Assembly (NCBI RefSeq): GCF_013002705.1
Contig: NZ_JABEND010000012.1
Location: forward strand, 53,072 to 117,071
Reading direction: 5' to 3'
DNA length: 64,000 nt
Origin: Nakamurella aerolata
GTDB lineage: Bacteria; Actinomycetota; Actinomycetes; Mycobacteriales; Nakamurellaceae
In this document: positions 21,135-29,651 of the stretch, one piece after another
Layout: each line of letters starts with the position of its first letter
How positions within the stretch are numbered: position 1 is the first letter of the stretch
The notes under the pieces: generated by a model
What the model saw: only the letters and a program-made list of their open reading frames with translations
What the model was told of the DNA's origin: nothing
The model's database searches: none
Made by a program: the position numbers and the translations under genes

Positions 21135-24100
21135 AGCGACTCCCGGTCAACCGGCGGAGCCGCAGCCAACAGCAGATGCGCGTTGCTGCCCCCGGCACCG
21201 AAAGAGTTGACACCGACCAGCCTTGCCCATTCCGGCCGGTCGCTGGGCGCGGCCCAGTCGTGGGTCCGCGTGACCGGGCTGAGCCGGCCGTCAGCGAGGG
21301 GCAGTTCGGGGTGCGGCCGGCGATAGTGCAGATTTCCGATCAGGGTGCGGTGCCGCAACTGCAGCGCTGCCTTGATGACAGCCGCCGGACCGCCCGCGAC
21401 GTCAAGATTCCCGATGTTCGACTTCAGCGCCCCGACGGTGAGAGGTGCGGAACTGTCCCGGCGGTCGACCTCGAGCGCGGAGCGCACTGCCGCCAACTCG
21501 ATCGCATCGCCCCACGGCGTGCCGGTGGCGTGCAGTTCGACATGATCGACAGCACTGGCGGGAACTCCGGCACTGGCTGTCGCCTCGGCGATGACGGCAT
21601 GCCGGCCGTGGACTCCAGGGCCGGTGTAACCCACCCGCGCCCGCCCGTCGTTGTTGACCGCGCCGCCCACCACCAGTGCCGCGATCCGGTCACCGTCCAA
21701 CAGCGCATCCTGGTAGCGCTTGAGCAGCACAACCGCTGCCCCACTGGACATTCCGGAGCCGTCGCTGTCGTCCGACAGCGCCCGGCAGCGGCCATCCGCC
21801 GACAGCGTCCGGTCCGCCGACCGGACGTGCCGCGGAGTGGTGAGATGCACCCCGCCGGCCATAGCCAGGTCGCAGCGGAAGTCGAGAAGATCGGTGACCG
21901 CGGCGCAGATCGCGACGAGACCGGCCGCGCAGCCGGCGCCGTAGGCGACGGTGGGGCCGGCCAGCCCGAGCCGGTAGGCCAGCTGAGCGGCAAGATGATC
22001 GGCACCGATCCCGCTGGGCAGCAACTCTTCCCAGCTGGCTCCGTCGGCCAGCAGCGCGGGCAGCACCTGGGTCAGATGGTGTCGGTTGGGACCGGCGGCC
22101 AGATAGACGCCGGTGGCCGGTGGCAATCCCGCAACCAGCCCGCTGGTGCGCACCGCGGACGTGACCGCGTCGAAGTACAGCGCGTGCTGCGGATCGCCCC
22201 ACTGGCCGGCTTCGTGCATCATCCGAGTCACCAGGTCTTGGCTCTCCACCGGCAGCCGGCCGATGGCGCGCACCAGCTCGGGGTTGTCCATGAGCCGCTG
22301 CGGGGTGCCTGCGGCGAGAAGATCGCCGGTGTGCAGATCGGTGATCGGGTCCTGCCCACGCACCAGCAGGCGCCAGAGCTGGTCAACGTCAGCGGCACCG
22401 GGAAAGCGGCCGTCCATCCCGACGATCGCGACCGTCTGTTCCGGCACCCAGTGCCACCATGGGGAGTCGGCCGGGTCTGCGGCGGGTGCTACCGGTGACG
22501 GTTCCCTGAGTTCCCGCTGTTCCGTCGGTTCCCGCAGTTCCCTCAGTTCCGTCGGTTGCGGCTGCGCCCGAGTGTTGGGCACGGGGATCCCTGCCCCGTC
22601 GGGTGAAAGCTGTTCGCGGGCAAGCACAACGCCGGCCAGCTCGTCGACGGTCGGGTACCGGAAGAAATCGACAAACTCCAGGCCGAGCTCGGCGCCGACG
22701 TCGGCGTGCACGGCCGCCAGCAGCAACGAATGGGCGCCGAGTTCGAAGAACGGGACATCGCCGGCGATGTCCGCTCGTCCGAGCTGGGTCGCCAACGATT
22801 GCGACAGTCGACCGGCCGGATCCACCGATCGGCCTGGTGCTGCGGGCTGCCCCGACCGGGTTGGATCAGCCGACGGCCCGGGCTTGTCCGGCAGCGCCGC
22901 ATCGTCCGGCGGTGGCGGATCATCTTTCGGTGGCGGACCGGTTGTGGGCGCAGTCGTCTCGGCCATCCGACGTTCGACGGCGGGCACGTCGATCTTCCCG
23001 GATGCCGTCAGGGGTAACCGATCCCAGACCACCACCCGATCGGGAAGCAACGCCCTCGGCAACTCTCGAGCCAGCTGACCAACCAACTCGGATTCGATGC
23101 GTTGGCCGGCACTGTCGCCGGCGGCAGCGACGCCTTGAGTGACTCCACGGCTCTCAGTGGCGTGCATACCCAACGCTGTCAGCGCGACAACGGCCACGAG
23201 TTCATCGCCGTTGGTAGCGGCAGCCGCCTGCTGCCCGGACGCTCCGGCCGGTTGCAGGATCACGGCGGCCCGGTCGACCGCGGGATGCGCTCGCAGCCGC
23301 CGTTCGATCTCGATCGGGTCGATGCGTACTCCCCGGCGTTTCAGCTGTCGGTCCAGCCTGCCAAGACAGATCAGTTCTCCGTCACCGCCGCGCCTTCCGA
23401 GATCGCCCGTGCGGAAGCTCCTGGTCCCGTCGGGGTGATCAACGAACCGCTCCCGTTCCGGAGGCAGGTTCGACCGCTGCACTCCCGCCTCGGGTAGATA
23501 ACCCGTTGTGACACAACGACTACGCACCACCAGCTCCCCCACCGCCGGCTCGCCCGCTAGGCCTTCACTGCCCTGCGAGATGTCCGGCGCGGGCACGAGC
23601 GATACCTCGAAACCGGTAAGCGGGCGGCCGATCGGAACCAGGCCGTCGGCAACCGGTTCGCCCGGCTCGATGCGGCGGTGACAGGAAAAACTCGCCTCGG
23701 TCGATCCGTATCCGTTCACGATCGTGATCGACTCCGAAAAGACCCCGCGCAACCGATGGACCAGCGACGAGAGCAGCGGCTCGCCGCCGGACAACACGAT
23801 TCGGATGCTGTGCTCGCGGGTGCCGCCGTGCCGTGCCCAGACACCGGCGATGGCACCGAGCACCGTCGGCGCAGCGTGCAGCACCGTGACCCGCTGCCGC
23901 ACCAAGAAGCCAGGAAGCTCGGCAAGACCCCGACGCTGGAGATCGAACGGCACGATGGTGGCGCCGCCGAGCAATGCGCTGTAGAGATCGACCGCAGCCA
24001 TGTCGTAGCCGAACGGGGCAAGCATGCTCAGCCGGTCGGCCGGCGACAGCCCGAGCGACCTTCTCTGGTTATCCGCACAAGTGATCACTGCTTCTTGGTA

Positions 24101-25018
24101 CTGCGGAACGGCTTTGGGATGACCCGTTGAGCCGGACGTGAACAGCACGTACAACTCCGGCGACTCGCCGTCCGTCCCGTCCGGCGGCACAGCATCCTCC
24201 GGCCGCACAGCATCCCCCGCCAGCACAGCGTCCTTCGCCAGCGCGGCATCCTGCGACGGCGCTGCGGCCCCCGCCAGCGCCGCATCTTCGGACAGCCCTG
24301 CGGAATCCGACAGCAACGAGCCGATGGAGTCAACCGGCCACGGGGCGAGCGAAAGGGCCGACCTGGCGTCGGCGAACTCGGCGTCGGTGAACGCCCTGCC
24401 TGTGAACGCCATGTCTGTGAACACCGTGTCGACACCCGCCGCCGACAGCACCGCGCGACTGCGTTCCTCCGGCCACGACGGGTCGATCGGCACGTAGCTG
24501 TGACCGCTTGCCGCAGCACCGAGAGCTCCGATCACGTTGGCGGCGGGCGACTTTGCTATCAGGCCGAACCGACGCCCACCACCAGTAGGGACCGATGCTG
24601 AACGATTCGACACCGGATGAACCGACGCCGGATGAATCGATGCCGGATGAATCGATGCCGGATGAGTCAACGCCGCCTGCCGGATGCGTGAGGAGAGCCG
24701 GGAAGCAGCGCTCATCAGCTCGGCCCGAGTCCAGGTGCGGGCTCCGTCCACCAGTGCGGGCCGGTGCGGGTCGCTGTCCACGAGCGCGCAGAACCGCTGC
24801 CATATCGGCGTATTCGCCCAGGCATCGGCGCGGACCAGCGCCGACGGCTGATGTTCCTTGATCAATCCGACCTTCCCCACGGCACGTGCATCGGAGTGAT
24901 CACTGATCCCAGCCACCCCGGAAGACGTCTTCAGTGGTTGACAAGGTAACCGAAGTTCCCGGAGTTCGGGTCGGAAATCGTTGAGTCCGCGCGAACCGGC
25001 CAGCGGTGAACTACCCAT
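21131..25018 (-). CDS. Hybrid A-PCP-KS initiating protein with an altered ketosynthase
   Basis: 1295 residues from the ATG at 25018 (ggtgg about 10 bases upstream); a TTG at 25045 would add nine. The adenylation domain has FTSGSTGHPKA near 291, a variant A5 (YGSTEA) and SGKIDVPAV with the A10 Lys. The A4 region keeps Asp (YDMAAVDL), suggesting an alpha-amino acid; the tentative code DMVHLGGFSK is unassigned. The carrier reads ELGAHSLLL near 761 (Ala for Gly before His). The ketosynthase has Cys (GAGCAAG, about 1028) and the first His (ELHATGTP, about 1164), but the second His of KSNIGH is Asn (KSNIGN, about 1200). No AT or carrier follows. Two Ala/Asp- and His-Pro-Ala-Ser-rich repetitive inserts lie in the A domain. 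First gene of the operon. Confidence 0.9.
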   Translation of the reverse strand: MGSSPLAGSRGLNDFRPELRELRLPCQPLKTSSGVAGISDHSDARAVGKVGLIKEHQPSALVRADAWANTPIWQRFCALVDSDPHRPALVDGARTWTRAELMSAASRLSSRIRQAALTHPASIHPASIHPASVHPVSNRSASVPTGGGRRFGLIAKSPAANVIGALGAAASGHSYVPIDPSWPEERSRAVLSAAGVDTVFTDMAFTGRAFTDAEFADARSALSLAPWPVDSIGSLLSDSAGLSEDAALAGAAAPSQDAALAKDAVLAGDAVRPEDAVPPDGTDGESPELYVLFTSGSTGHPKAVPQYQEAVITCADNQRRSLGLSPADRLSMLAPFGYDMAAVDLYSALLGGATIVPFDLQRRGLAELPGFLVRQRVTVLHAAPTVLGAIAGVWARHGGTREHSIRIVLSGGEPLLSSLVHRLRGVFSESITIVNGYGSTEASFSCHRRIEPGEPVADGLVPIGRPLTGFEVSLVPAPDISQGSEGLAGEPAVGELVVRSRCVTTGYLPEAGVQRSNLPPERERFVDHPDGTRSFRTGDLGRRGGDGELICLGRLDRQLKRRGVRIDPIEIERRLRAHPAVDRAAVILQPAGASGQQAAAATNGDELVAVVALTALGMHATESRGVTQGVAAAGDSAGQRIESELVGQLARELPRALLPDRVVVWDRLPLTASGKIDVPAVERRMAETTAPTTGPPPKDDPPPPDDAALPDKPGPSADPTRSGQPAAPGRSVDPAGRLSQSLATQLGRADIAGDVPFFELGAHSLLLAAVHADVGAELGLEFVDFFRYPTVDELAGVVLAREQLSPDGAGIPVPNTRAQPQPTELRELREPTEQRELREPSPVAPAADPADSPWWHWVPEQTVAIVGMDGRFPGAADVDQLWRLLVRGQDPITDLHTGDLLAAGTPQRLMDNPELVRAIGRLPVESQDLVTRMMHEAGQWGDPQHALYFDAVTSAVRTSGLVAGLPPATGVYLAAGPNRHHLTQVLPALLADGASWEELLPSGIGADHLAAQLAYRLGLAGPTVAYGAGCAAGLVAICAAVTDLLDFRCDLAMAGGVHLTTPRHVRSADRTLSADGRCRALSDDSDGSGMSSGAAVVLLKRYQDALLDGDRIAALVVGGAVNNDGRARVGYTGPGVHGRHAVIAEATASAGVPASAVDHVELHATGTPWGDAIELAAVRSALEVDRRDSSAPLTVGALKSNIGNLDVAGGPAAVIKAALQLRHRTLIGNLHYRRPHPELPLADGRLSPVTRTHDWAAPSDRPEWARLVGVNSFGAGGSNAHLLLAAAPPVDRESL
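24613..24674 (-). repeat. 15-base tandem repeat in the A-PCP-KS gene
   Basis: Four near-identical 15-base units on the plus strand, starting ccggatga, encode repeated His-Pro-Ala-Ser-Ile/Val blocks on the minus strand near residue 130 of the adenylation domain. Frame is kept. The region is probably a loop between the A1 and A2 motifs. Confidence 0.8.
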
Positions 25019-25197
25019 GACGACGCCACCGTCCCCGCACCGCAACCATGATCATGAAACGTCAAACCATCTGAGGCGATCCCCAGAGGTGGCAATCGGG
25101 TTGAATGCCCGGTTCCATGACGGCCGACACCCGACTGTTACGGTGCTCGACGTCGGGCGGGGTGGCAGCCCTGTGTTCGCTGGACGGAGGGCGGGAC
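25019..25197. promoter_or_regulatory. Divergent promoter region between the NRPS operon and the ATP-grasp gene
   Basis: 179 bases separate the two opposed starts. It holds a perfect 10-base palindrome (catgatcatg) at 25047-25056 and, on the minus strand next to it, ttgacg, a -35-like hexamer. I could not identify a convincing -10 box in either direction. A cggagg Shine-Dalgarno precedes the ATP-grasp ATG. As the only non-coding gap between the two units, it must hold both promoters unless one is internal. Confidence 0.5.
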
Positions 25198-26451
25198 ATG
25201 TCCAGACATCTGCTGGTGGTCGGTGATTTCCATGCGTCGGTGAGCTGGTTGCGACCGGCGGCCCGACTGGACACCATCAGCCAGCTAGCCGGTCCCATTC
25301 TCACCACCGACCCGACAGAGTTCGATCGGATCGTTCACCTTCCCGGCGGGGGCACCGTCGACGAGTGGATCGACGCTGCTCGATATCTCGACCACTGGCG
25401 ACCGATCAGCGGTGTCTGTGCCTTCTCCGACGCGGAAAGTCTGTTCGCGGCCGAGATCGCCAAGGATCTGCAGATCCCGTGGAACAGTAGGGACACCGCC
25501 ATCGCGGTGAACGACAAATCCGTGATGCGCGAACGGTTCACCGCTGCTGGGCTGCCGGACGTCCGCAACCGCACGGTGAAGTCGCTGGCCGAACTGCAGA
25601 AGTTCATGGCCGACGTCGGCGGCCCCATCGTGGTCAAGCCGACGGCCGGACACTCAAGCATCGGAGTCTCCATCGTGGAGGATCCAGCCGAGTTGGCCGC
25701 CGCGTGGGGTCTGGTGAACGCCGCGGAGCTCGCCTCGGGGGTATTGGCCGAGGAACGATTGACCGGCACGCTGATCACCGTCGAAATGTTCAGTGAGCCG
25801 GGCCAGCACGGCCTGGTCGGTACTACCCAGTTGTTCTTCGAGCCGCACAGACGGGTCGAACTCGGAGTGTGCACGCCGGCGCCTGTTCCCGAGCACGCCC
25901 GCCAGGAGGCGGTAGCTGCGGTGCGCGCCGGCCTGACTGCGCTGGGGGTGGAGTACGGGCTGACGCATACCGAAGTGATGCTGACTGCCGCGGGTCCGCG
26001 CATCATCGAGACGCACATCCGCCCCGGCGGCGCCAGGATTCCGGACATGATCGCCGACACCACGGGGGTGCATCCGATCGTGTACACCGTGTGGCAGGCG
26101 TTGGGGGCACGAGGCCTGCTGATCGACGACGCTCTTGAGCCGACGCGCGAACCCGAGTCGGCTGCCGCCGCGAGCTGGTACATCGCGTCTGAGGTGACGG
26201 GCGAGGTCGCCGCGGTTGCGGGGACCTCGGCCGCCGCGAGCGCGCCGGGGGTGGTCGAGTCCAGATTCGAGGTGCACCAGGGACAGCCGATCAGGACTCT
26301 CGCCTCCAACCGCGATCTGCTCGGCTATGTCCGCACCAGGGCCGACGATCCGGTGCAAGCGGTGACGCTGGCCAGGGAAGCCATTGCCAACATCGCAATA
26401 TCCGTTCGGGCACAACGTGATCCCTTCGCCTCAGCGGTTGGCCTGCAGTGA
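25198..26451 (+). CDS. ATP-grasp ligase
   Basis: 417 residues from the ATG at 25198, chosen because ggagg lies 8-9 bases upstream; the longer frame from 25105 has no such signal. The ATP-grasp fold is seen in GGPIVVKPTAGHSSIGVSIV (lysine and glycine-rich loop, about 145-165), the acidic VLAEERLTGTLITVEMF strand, and THTEVMLTAAGPRIIETHIRPGG with the metal-binding Glu and Asn/His-type residues near 270-295. Such enzymes activate a carboxylate as acyl phosphate and join it to an amine or thiol; relatives in antibiotic clusters are L-amino acid or dipeptide ligases. Divergent from the NRPS/PKS operon and overlapped by the following peptidase gene, so it may tailor or inactivate the product. Substrates cannot be predicted. 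Confidence 0.85.
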   Translation: MSRHLLVVGDFHASVSWLRPAARLDTISQLAGPILTTDPTEFDRIVHLPGGGTVDEWIDAARYLDHWRPISGVCAFSDAESLFAAEIAKDLQIPWNSRDTAIAVNDKSVMRERFTAAGLPDVRNRTVKSLAELQKFMADVGGPIVVKPTAGHSSIGVSIVEDPAELAAAWGLVNAAELASGVLAEERLTGTLITVEMFSEPGQHGLVGTTQLFFEPHRRVELGVCTPAPVPEHARQEAVAAVRAGLTALGVEYGLTHTEVMLTAAGPRIIETHIRPGGARIPDMIADTTGVHPIVYTVWQALGARGLLIDDALEPTREPESAAAASWYIASEVTGEVAAVAGTSAAASAPGVVESRFEVHQGQPIRTLASNRDLLGYVRTRADDPVQAVTLAREAIANIAISVRAQRDPFASAVGLQ

Positions 26452-27713
26452 CGGATCGGCGCCGGCGCAGAATCACCGGGTGCGCGGTGGTGTCGATCTG
26501 CCTCACCGTGCTGGGTGCCTGCTCCGGCGCGGCCAATTCCAACTCACCGGACGGCGCGCCGCCCGGCCCGGCTGGTGAAGCCAGCACCGTGGGGCCGGAC
26601 GGATCCACAGCGTCCCCACCGGTCCCGGCGGCGCCGTCGGCGGCCGCCTCATCGGTGGCGGCGTCATCAATGGCAGCGTCATCGGTGGCGGCCTCATCGG
26701 TGGCGGCCTCATCGGTGGCGGCGTCATCGGTGGCGGCCTCATCGATGGCAGCGTCATCGGCGGCAGCATCGTCGTTGCCCGACTCAACCGACATCGGCGC
26801 CCGGGTCGACGCCGTCGACGAGCGGCGGCTGATGGCGCACGTCGAGCGGCTCGCCGCGTCCCCTCGCGACAACACTGACTCCGGACGCGCCGCGCAAGCG
26901 GCAGCGGACTACTCGGCGCAGCAGCTGCGCAACTACGGCGTCGAGGTCAACACCATCCCGGTGCAGGCAGAGGGTATCGAGCTGCCGGTGGTGTGGACCG
27001 AGATCGGCGGCCAGCGCTGCCCGGGAACCGCCACCTATGTGCTGGTCGGGCACTACGACACGGTTCCCGGCTCACCGGGCGCGGACGACAACGCCTCGGG
27101 CACCGCGGCCGTCCTCGAGACGGCGCGGGTGCTGGCGAAGGCCGGGCTGCCGATCTCGGTGACCCTCGCGGTGTTGCCCTTCGAAGAACCGGGCCCGCCG
27201 TTCCGCGGTGCGCTGGCGCTGCTGTCAGCGTTGCAGACCGGCGAGACTGGGCGCCGGGTGCTCGGCGCGGTGAGCGCCGAGATGGTGGGGTTCAGCAGTC
27301 CCGAACTCGTCGACGGCGAGCGCCAGGATGTCTTGTACCTGTTGGGTTATCAAGGCGCCGAGACGCTGGTGACGACGTTCGCGGCGGCCTCGGATCGATG
27401 GGGTGCCGGGAACGTCGTCGCGCGGACGGTTCCGGCCGACAACCCGTTCATTTGGCGTTCGGATCACGCCGCGTTCCACGACGCCGGGATCCCGGCAGCC
27501 ATGGCAACGGACGGCGGTGAGACCCGAAACCCGAACTACCACAAGGATTCCGACCGTCCGGACACGCTGAGCCCAGCGTTCTTGGCCGAGGCGACCAGGA
27601 CGTTTGTCGGGGGTCTGGCGGCGCTGTCGGCCCGGTCAGCACCACCGTCAGCACCATCGACCGGACGGTCTCCAGCGGCGACGAACTCGCCGTGCCAAGG
27701 CCCGACCGGATAG
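26448..27713 (+). CDS. M28-family metallopeptidase lipoprotein
   Basis: 421 residues; its GTG overlaps the ATP-grasp stop (GTGA). The N-terminus has an Arg-rich stretch, a hydrophobic helix and lipobox LGAC with Cys25, so it is a secreted lipoprotein. A low-complexity tether follows (nine VAASS-like units, about 65-110). The catalytic domain shows the M28 zinc ligands: GHYDTVP, GADDNASGTAAV, FEEPG, SAEMVG (Glu where Asp is common) and NYHKDSDRPD, plus SDHAAFHDAGIPA. M28 enzymes are mainly aminopeptidases. Together with the ATP-grasp gene this suggests a ligase inside and a hydrolase outside, possibly for product activation, maturation or salvage; this role is inference. The enzyme class is clear. 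Confidence 0.88.
   Translation: MTDRRRRRITGCAVVSICLTVLGACSGAANSNSPDGAPPGPAGEASTVGPDGSTASPPVPAAPSAAASSVAASSMAASSVAASSVAASSVAASSVAASSMAASSAAASSLPDSTDIGARVDAVDERRLMAHVERLAASPRDNTDSGRAAQAAADYSAQQLRNYGVEVNTIPVQAEGIELPVVWTEIGGQRCPGTATYVLVGHYDTVPGSPGADDNASGTAAVLETARVLAKAGLPISVTLAVLPFEEPGPPFRGALALLSALQTGETGRRVLGAVSAEMVGFSSPELVDGERQDVLYLLGYQGAETLVTTFAAASDRWGAGNVVARTVPADNPFIWRSDHAAFHDAGIPAAMATDGGETRNPNYHKDSDRPDTLSPAFLAEATRTFVGGLAALSARSAPPSAPSTGRSPAATNSPCQGPTG
26640..26774 (+). repeat. 15-base tandem repeat (nine units) encoding VAASS/MAASS tether
   Basis: Nine consecutive 15-base units of the form gtggcggcctcatcg, with few substitutions, encode a 45-residue Ala/Ser linker between the lipobox and the peptidase domain. 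It probably works as a flexible spacer holding the enzyme off the membrane. Confidence 0.92.
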
Positions 27714-27800
27714 TCCGGAGCCGTCGGCGGCGCCGCTGGCGTTCCCTGGACGGCTGACGCACTGCGGCAACCATGGCCGCCAGGGGCAATGCAGGTCGCG

Positions 27801-29651
27801 TCAGGGACTCGGCCAGCGCGGCAGCGTCGACAGCAGCGAGTCGCCCGCGCCGGCGGGGAGCACCGCCCCTGATGCCAGCTCCGTGCGCACGGCCAGCGTC
27901 GCCGCGGGTCGGCCGATCGTGTACACCGGTTGCCGGCTGCGCACGGCGGGGGCGATCACCGCGTCGAGCGGGCCCGTCAGACCGTCACGCAGCGCCTGGG
28001 CCAGCGGCTGTTGCAGCGCCTGCGGGCAGAAGCGGCCGAGTCCGCCGAGCACTCTGGTTTCGGTTGCCGCCGAGGTGGTTTCGGTGCCGCTGGACGGCGG
28101 CACGTCGGTGGTCGTCGCCGGCGCGGGCGCTTCGGTGCCGGTGAGCCCAGCGGGCGGCGGGGTGAGTGCCGGGGCTGCGGTGGTGGCCGGCGCGGGAGCA
28201 TCACCGGTGGCAGGTCCGTCAACGGGAACTTGGCTGCAGCCGAAGGCGGAAGCCGCGGCAAGGCTGTCCGACTGTCCGCGCGGGACGGTCTGCAGCAGCA
28301 TCGACAACTCCCCCGCCTGCAATCGTCTGGTCAGGTCGGCCGGGGTGTCGGCGAGCAGATCGACCTCGACACCGGCGGCACCCAGCTGCCGCTGCACGGC
28401 GTCGGCCACCGATGCCAGCCGCAGATCGTCGATCGGGTAGCCGAGGGACAGCCGCAGCGGCCCGGCTGCTCCGGTCAGGTACAGCCCGGAAAGTCGGTAA
28501 CCGGCCGCGATCAGTTGCCGCTGGGCGGCGTCGGTGGCAGGCGCCGGACGTTCACCGGCCGTGGTGGGCAGCCGCAGCGGATCGGGAGCAGCCAGCAGCG
28601 CCGCCGGGTTCTGCCTGCTGGCCAGCGCTGCGAGGGCGTCGCCGTTCAGCGATTCGGCGAGGGCGGTGCGCAGGCCGGCATCAGCGGTGGGCCCGTTCGC
28701 CGTGTCGAAGACGATCTGTGTCTGGGCCGGCAGCAGTGTATTGGCGGCGCGGACCGTGCCGGCGGTCACCAAGCGGTCCAGCGCCCGCCGCGCCACCGCG
28801 CCAGGACGCAGATAAACGGCCTGAACATCGTTGCGCCCCAGGGCATTCACCAGTGCGGCACCGGTGCCTGAACGGAAAACCACGGTAGCCAGCGAGGATT
28901 GCGGTCCCCAATACTTGTCGTTGCGTTCCAAGGTGATCTCGCCGGTGGACTCGTCGACGCCGGCCAGCCGGAACGGGCCGGCCGAGACCGGGATGCCGCC
29001 GGCCAGTGCGCCGGCGAATCCCCCGGGGCTGTCCTTGAGCAGATGAGCCGGCAGCAACGGCGAGAACAGTTGCAGCCAATCGTGCACCGGCTGGGTGAAG
29101 ACCACCTCGGCGGTCTTGCCGCCGTCGCCGGAGCGGACCGCGGAGATGGTGCGGTAGGCGGCGTTGTCCAGCGTGGCGTCGGTATCGCCCAGTTGCTGCG
29201 CCAGGTACCGGAAATCCTCTGCGGTGACCGGAGTTCCGTCCGACCAGGCCGCATTACGGTTGATCCGGTACCGCACTGTGAACGGATCCTGATCGATCAC
29301 GGTTGCGCTGTCCACCAGGTCGGCAGCAACCCGGCGCACTCCGTCGTTTCCGACCTGGGAGACCGACGGCAGCACCACGCCGGCAACAGCGGCAGCCGCC
29401 GGCGAGTAGTCGGACAGTAGATAGGGATTGAATCCGGTGAGCGCGCCGTCGACCCCGATGGTGACTCCGCCGGAGCGTGCTGGTTCGGCGCTGGCTGAGC
29501 TCAATCCGCTCGGGCTCTGCGGCGGCGGCAGTCCGGGAGGGGTGCAAGCCGTCAGCACCAGCGCAGCGAGCACGGCGAGCAACGCCGGCGCACCCCGTGC
29601 GGCCCTGGCGCTGCCGGCTTTCCGCCGCCTGTTCAGCGCGGGACGGCCCAT
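27801..29651 (-). CDS. Family 5 solute-binding (LpqW-like) lipoprotein, second of a pair
   Basis: 616 residues from the ATG at 29651, which overlaps the upstream paralog by 19 bases; the frame extends further upstream inside that gene, with no signal peptide there. Residues about 20-40 form a hydrophobic helix with lipobox LTAC. Sequence features of SBP_bac_5: GALTGFNPYLLSDY, RYRINRNAAWSDGTPVTAEDF and FRLAGVDE...LERNDKYWGP. A long Pro/Ala/Thr insert sits near 480-540. There are no permease or ATPase genes beside it. The pair lies next to typA, as lpqW does in Mycobacterium tuberculosis; LpqW is a family 5 fold lipoprotein that steers PIM/LAM synthesis instead of importing peptides. So a cell-envelope role is the best guess, peptide binding the alternative. 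Confidence 0.8.
   Translation of the reverse strand: MGRPALNRRRKAGSARAARGAPALLAVLAALVLTACTPPGLPPPQSPSGLSSASAEPARSGGVTIGVDGALTGFNPYLLSDYSPAAAAVAGVVLPSVSQVGNDGVRRVAADLVDSATVIDQDPFTVRYRINRNAAWSDGTPVTAEDFRYLAQQLGDTDATLDNAAYRTISAVRSGDGGKTAEVVFTQPVHDWLQLFSPLLPAHLLKDSPGGFAGALAGGIPVSAGPFRLAGVDESTGEITLERNDKYWGPQSSLATVVFRSGTGAALVNALGRNDVQAVYLRPGAVARRALDRLVTAGTVRAANTLLPAQTQIVFDTANGPTADAGLRTALAESLNGDALAALASRQNPAALLAAPDPLRLPTTAGERPAPATDAAQRQLIAAGYRLSGLYLTGAAGPLRLSLGYPIDDLRLASVADAVQRQLGAAGVEVDLLADTPADLTRRLQAGELSMLLQTVPRGQSDSLAAASAFGCSQVPVDGPATGDAPAPATTAAPALTPPPAGLTGTEAPAPATTTDVPPSSGTETTSAATETRVLGGLGRFCPQALQQPLAQALRDGLTGPLDAVIAPAVRSRQPVYTIGRPAATLAVRTELASGAVLPAGAGDSLLSTLPRWPSP

Larger units (their letters stand above)
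1..25018 (-). other. Hybrid NRPS/PKS biosynthetic operon (seven coupled genes)
   Basis: Every junction overlaps: GTGA at 21131, an 8-base overlap at 19551, ATGA at 17198, ATGA at 13248, GTGA at 6856 and ATGA at 5120. This implies one transcript with translational coupling. The gene order starts with an A-PCP-KS protein and ends with a TE-containing module plus exporter. There is no pathway regulator in the window. The operon continues past the left edge. Confidence 0.9.

Noticed and set aside
17198..25018. Possible RiPP precursor for the LanB-like protein
   Set aside because: I looked for a short Cys/Ser/Thr-rich frame with its own SD in the gaps of this operon; the genes overlap and leave no room. 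None seen at 25.0-25.2 kb either.
26640..26774. CRISPR-like array
   Set aside because: Units are 15 bases, contiguous, in-frame and without spacers: a coding tandem repeat.
28166..28888. Plus-strand ORF opposite the second LpqW-like gene
   Set aside because: Arg/Ala-rich antisense product; the minus-strand frame has a lipobox and family motifs.
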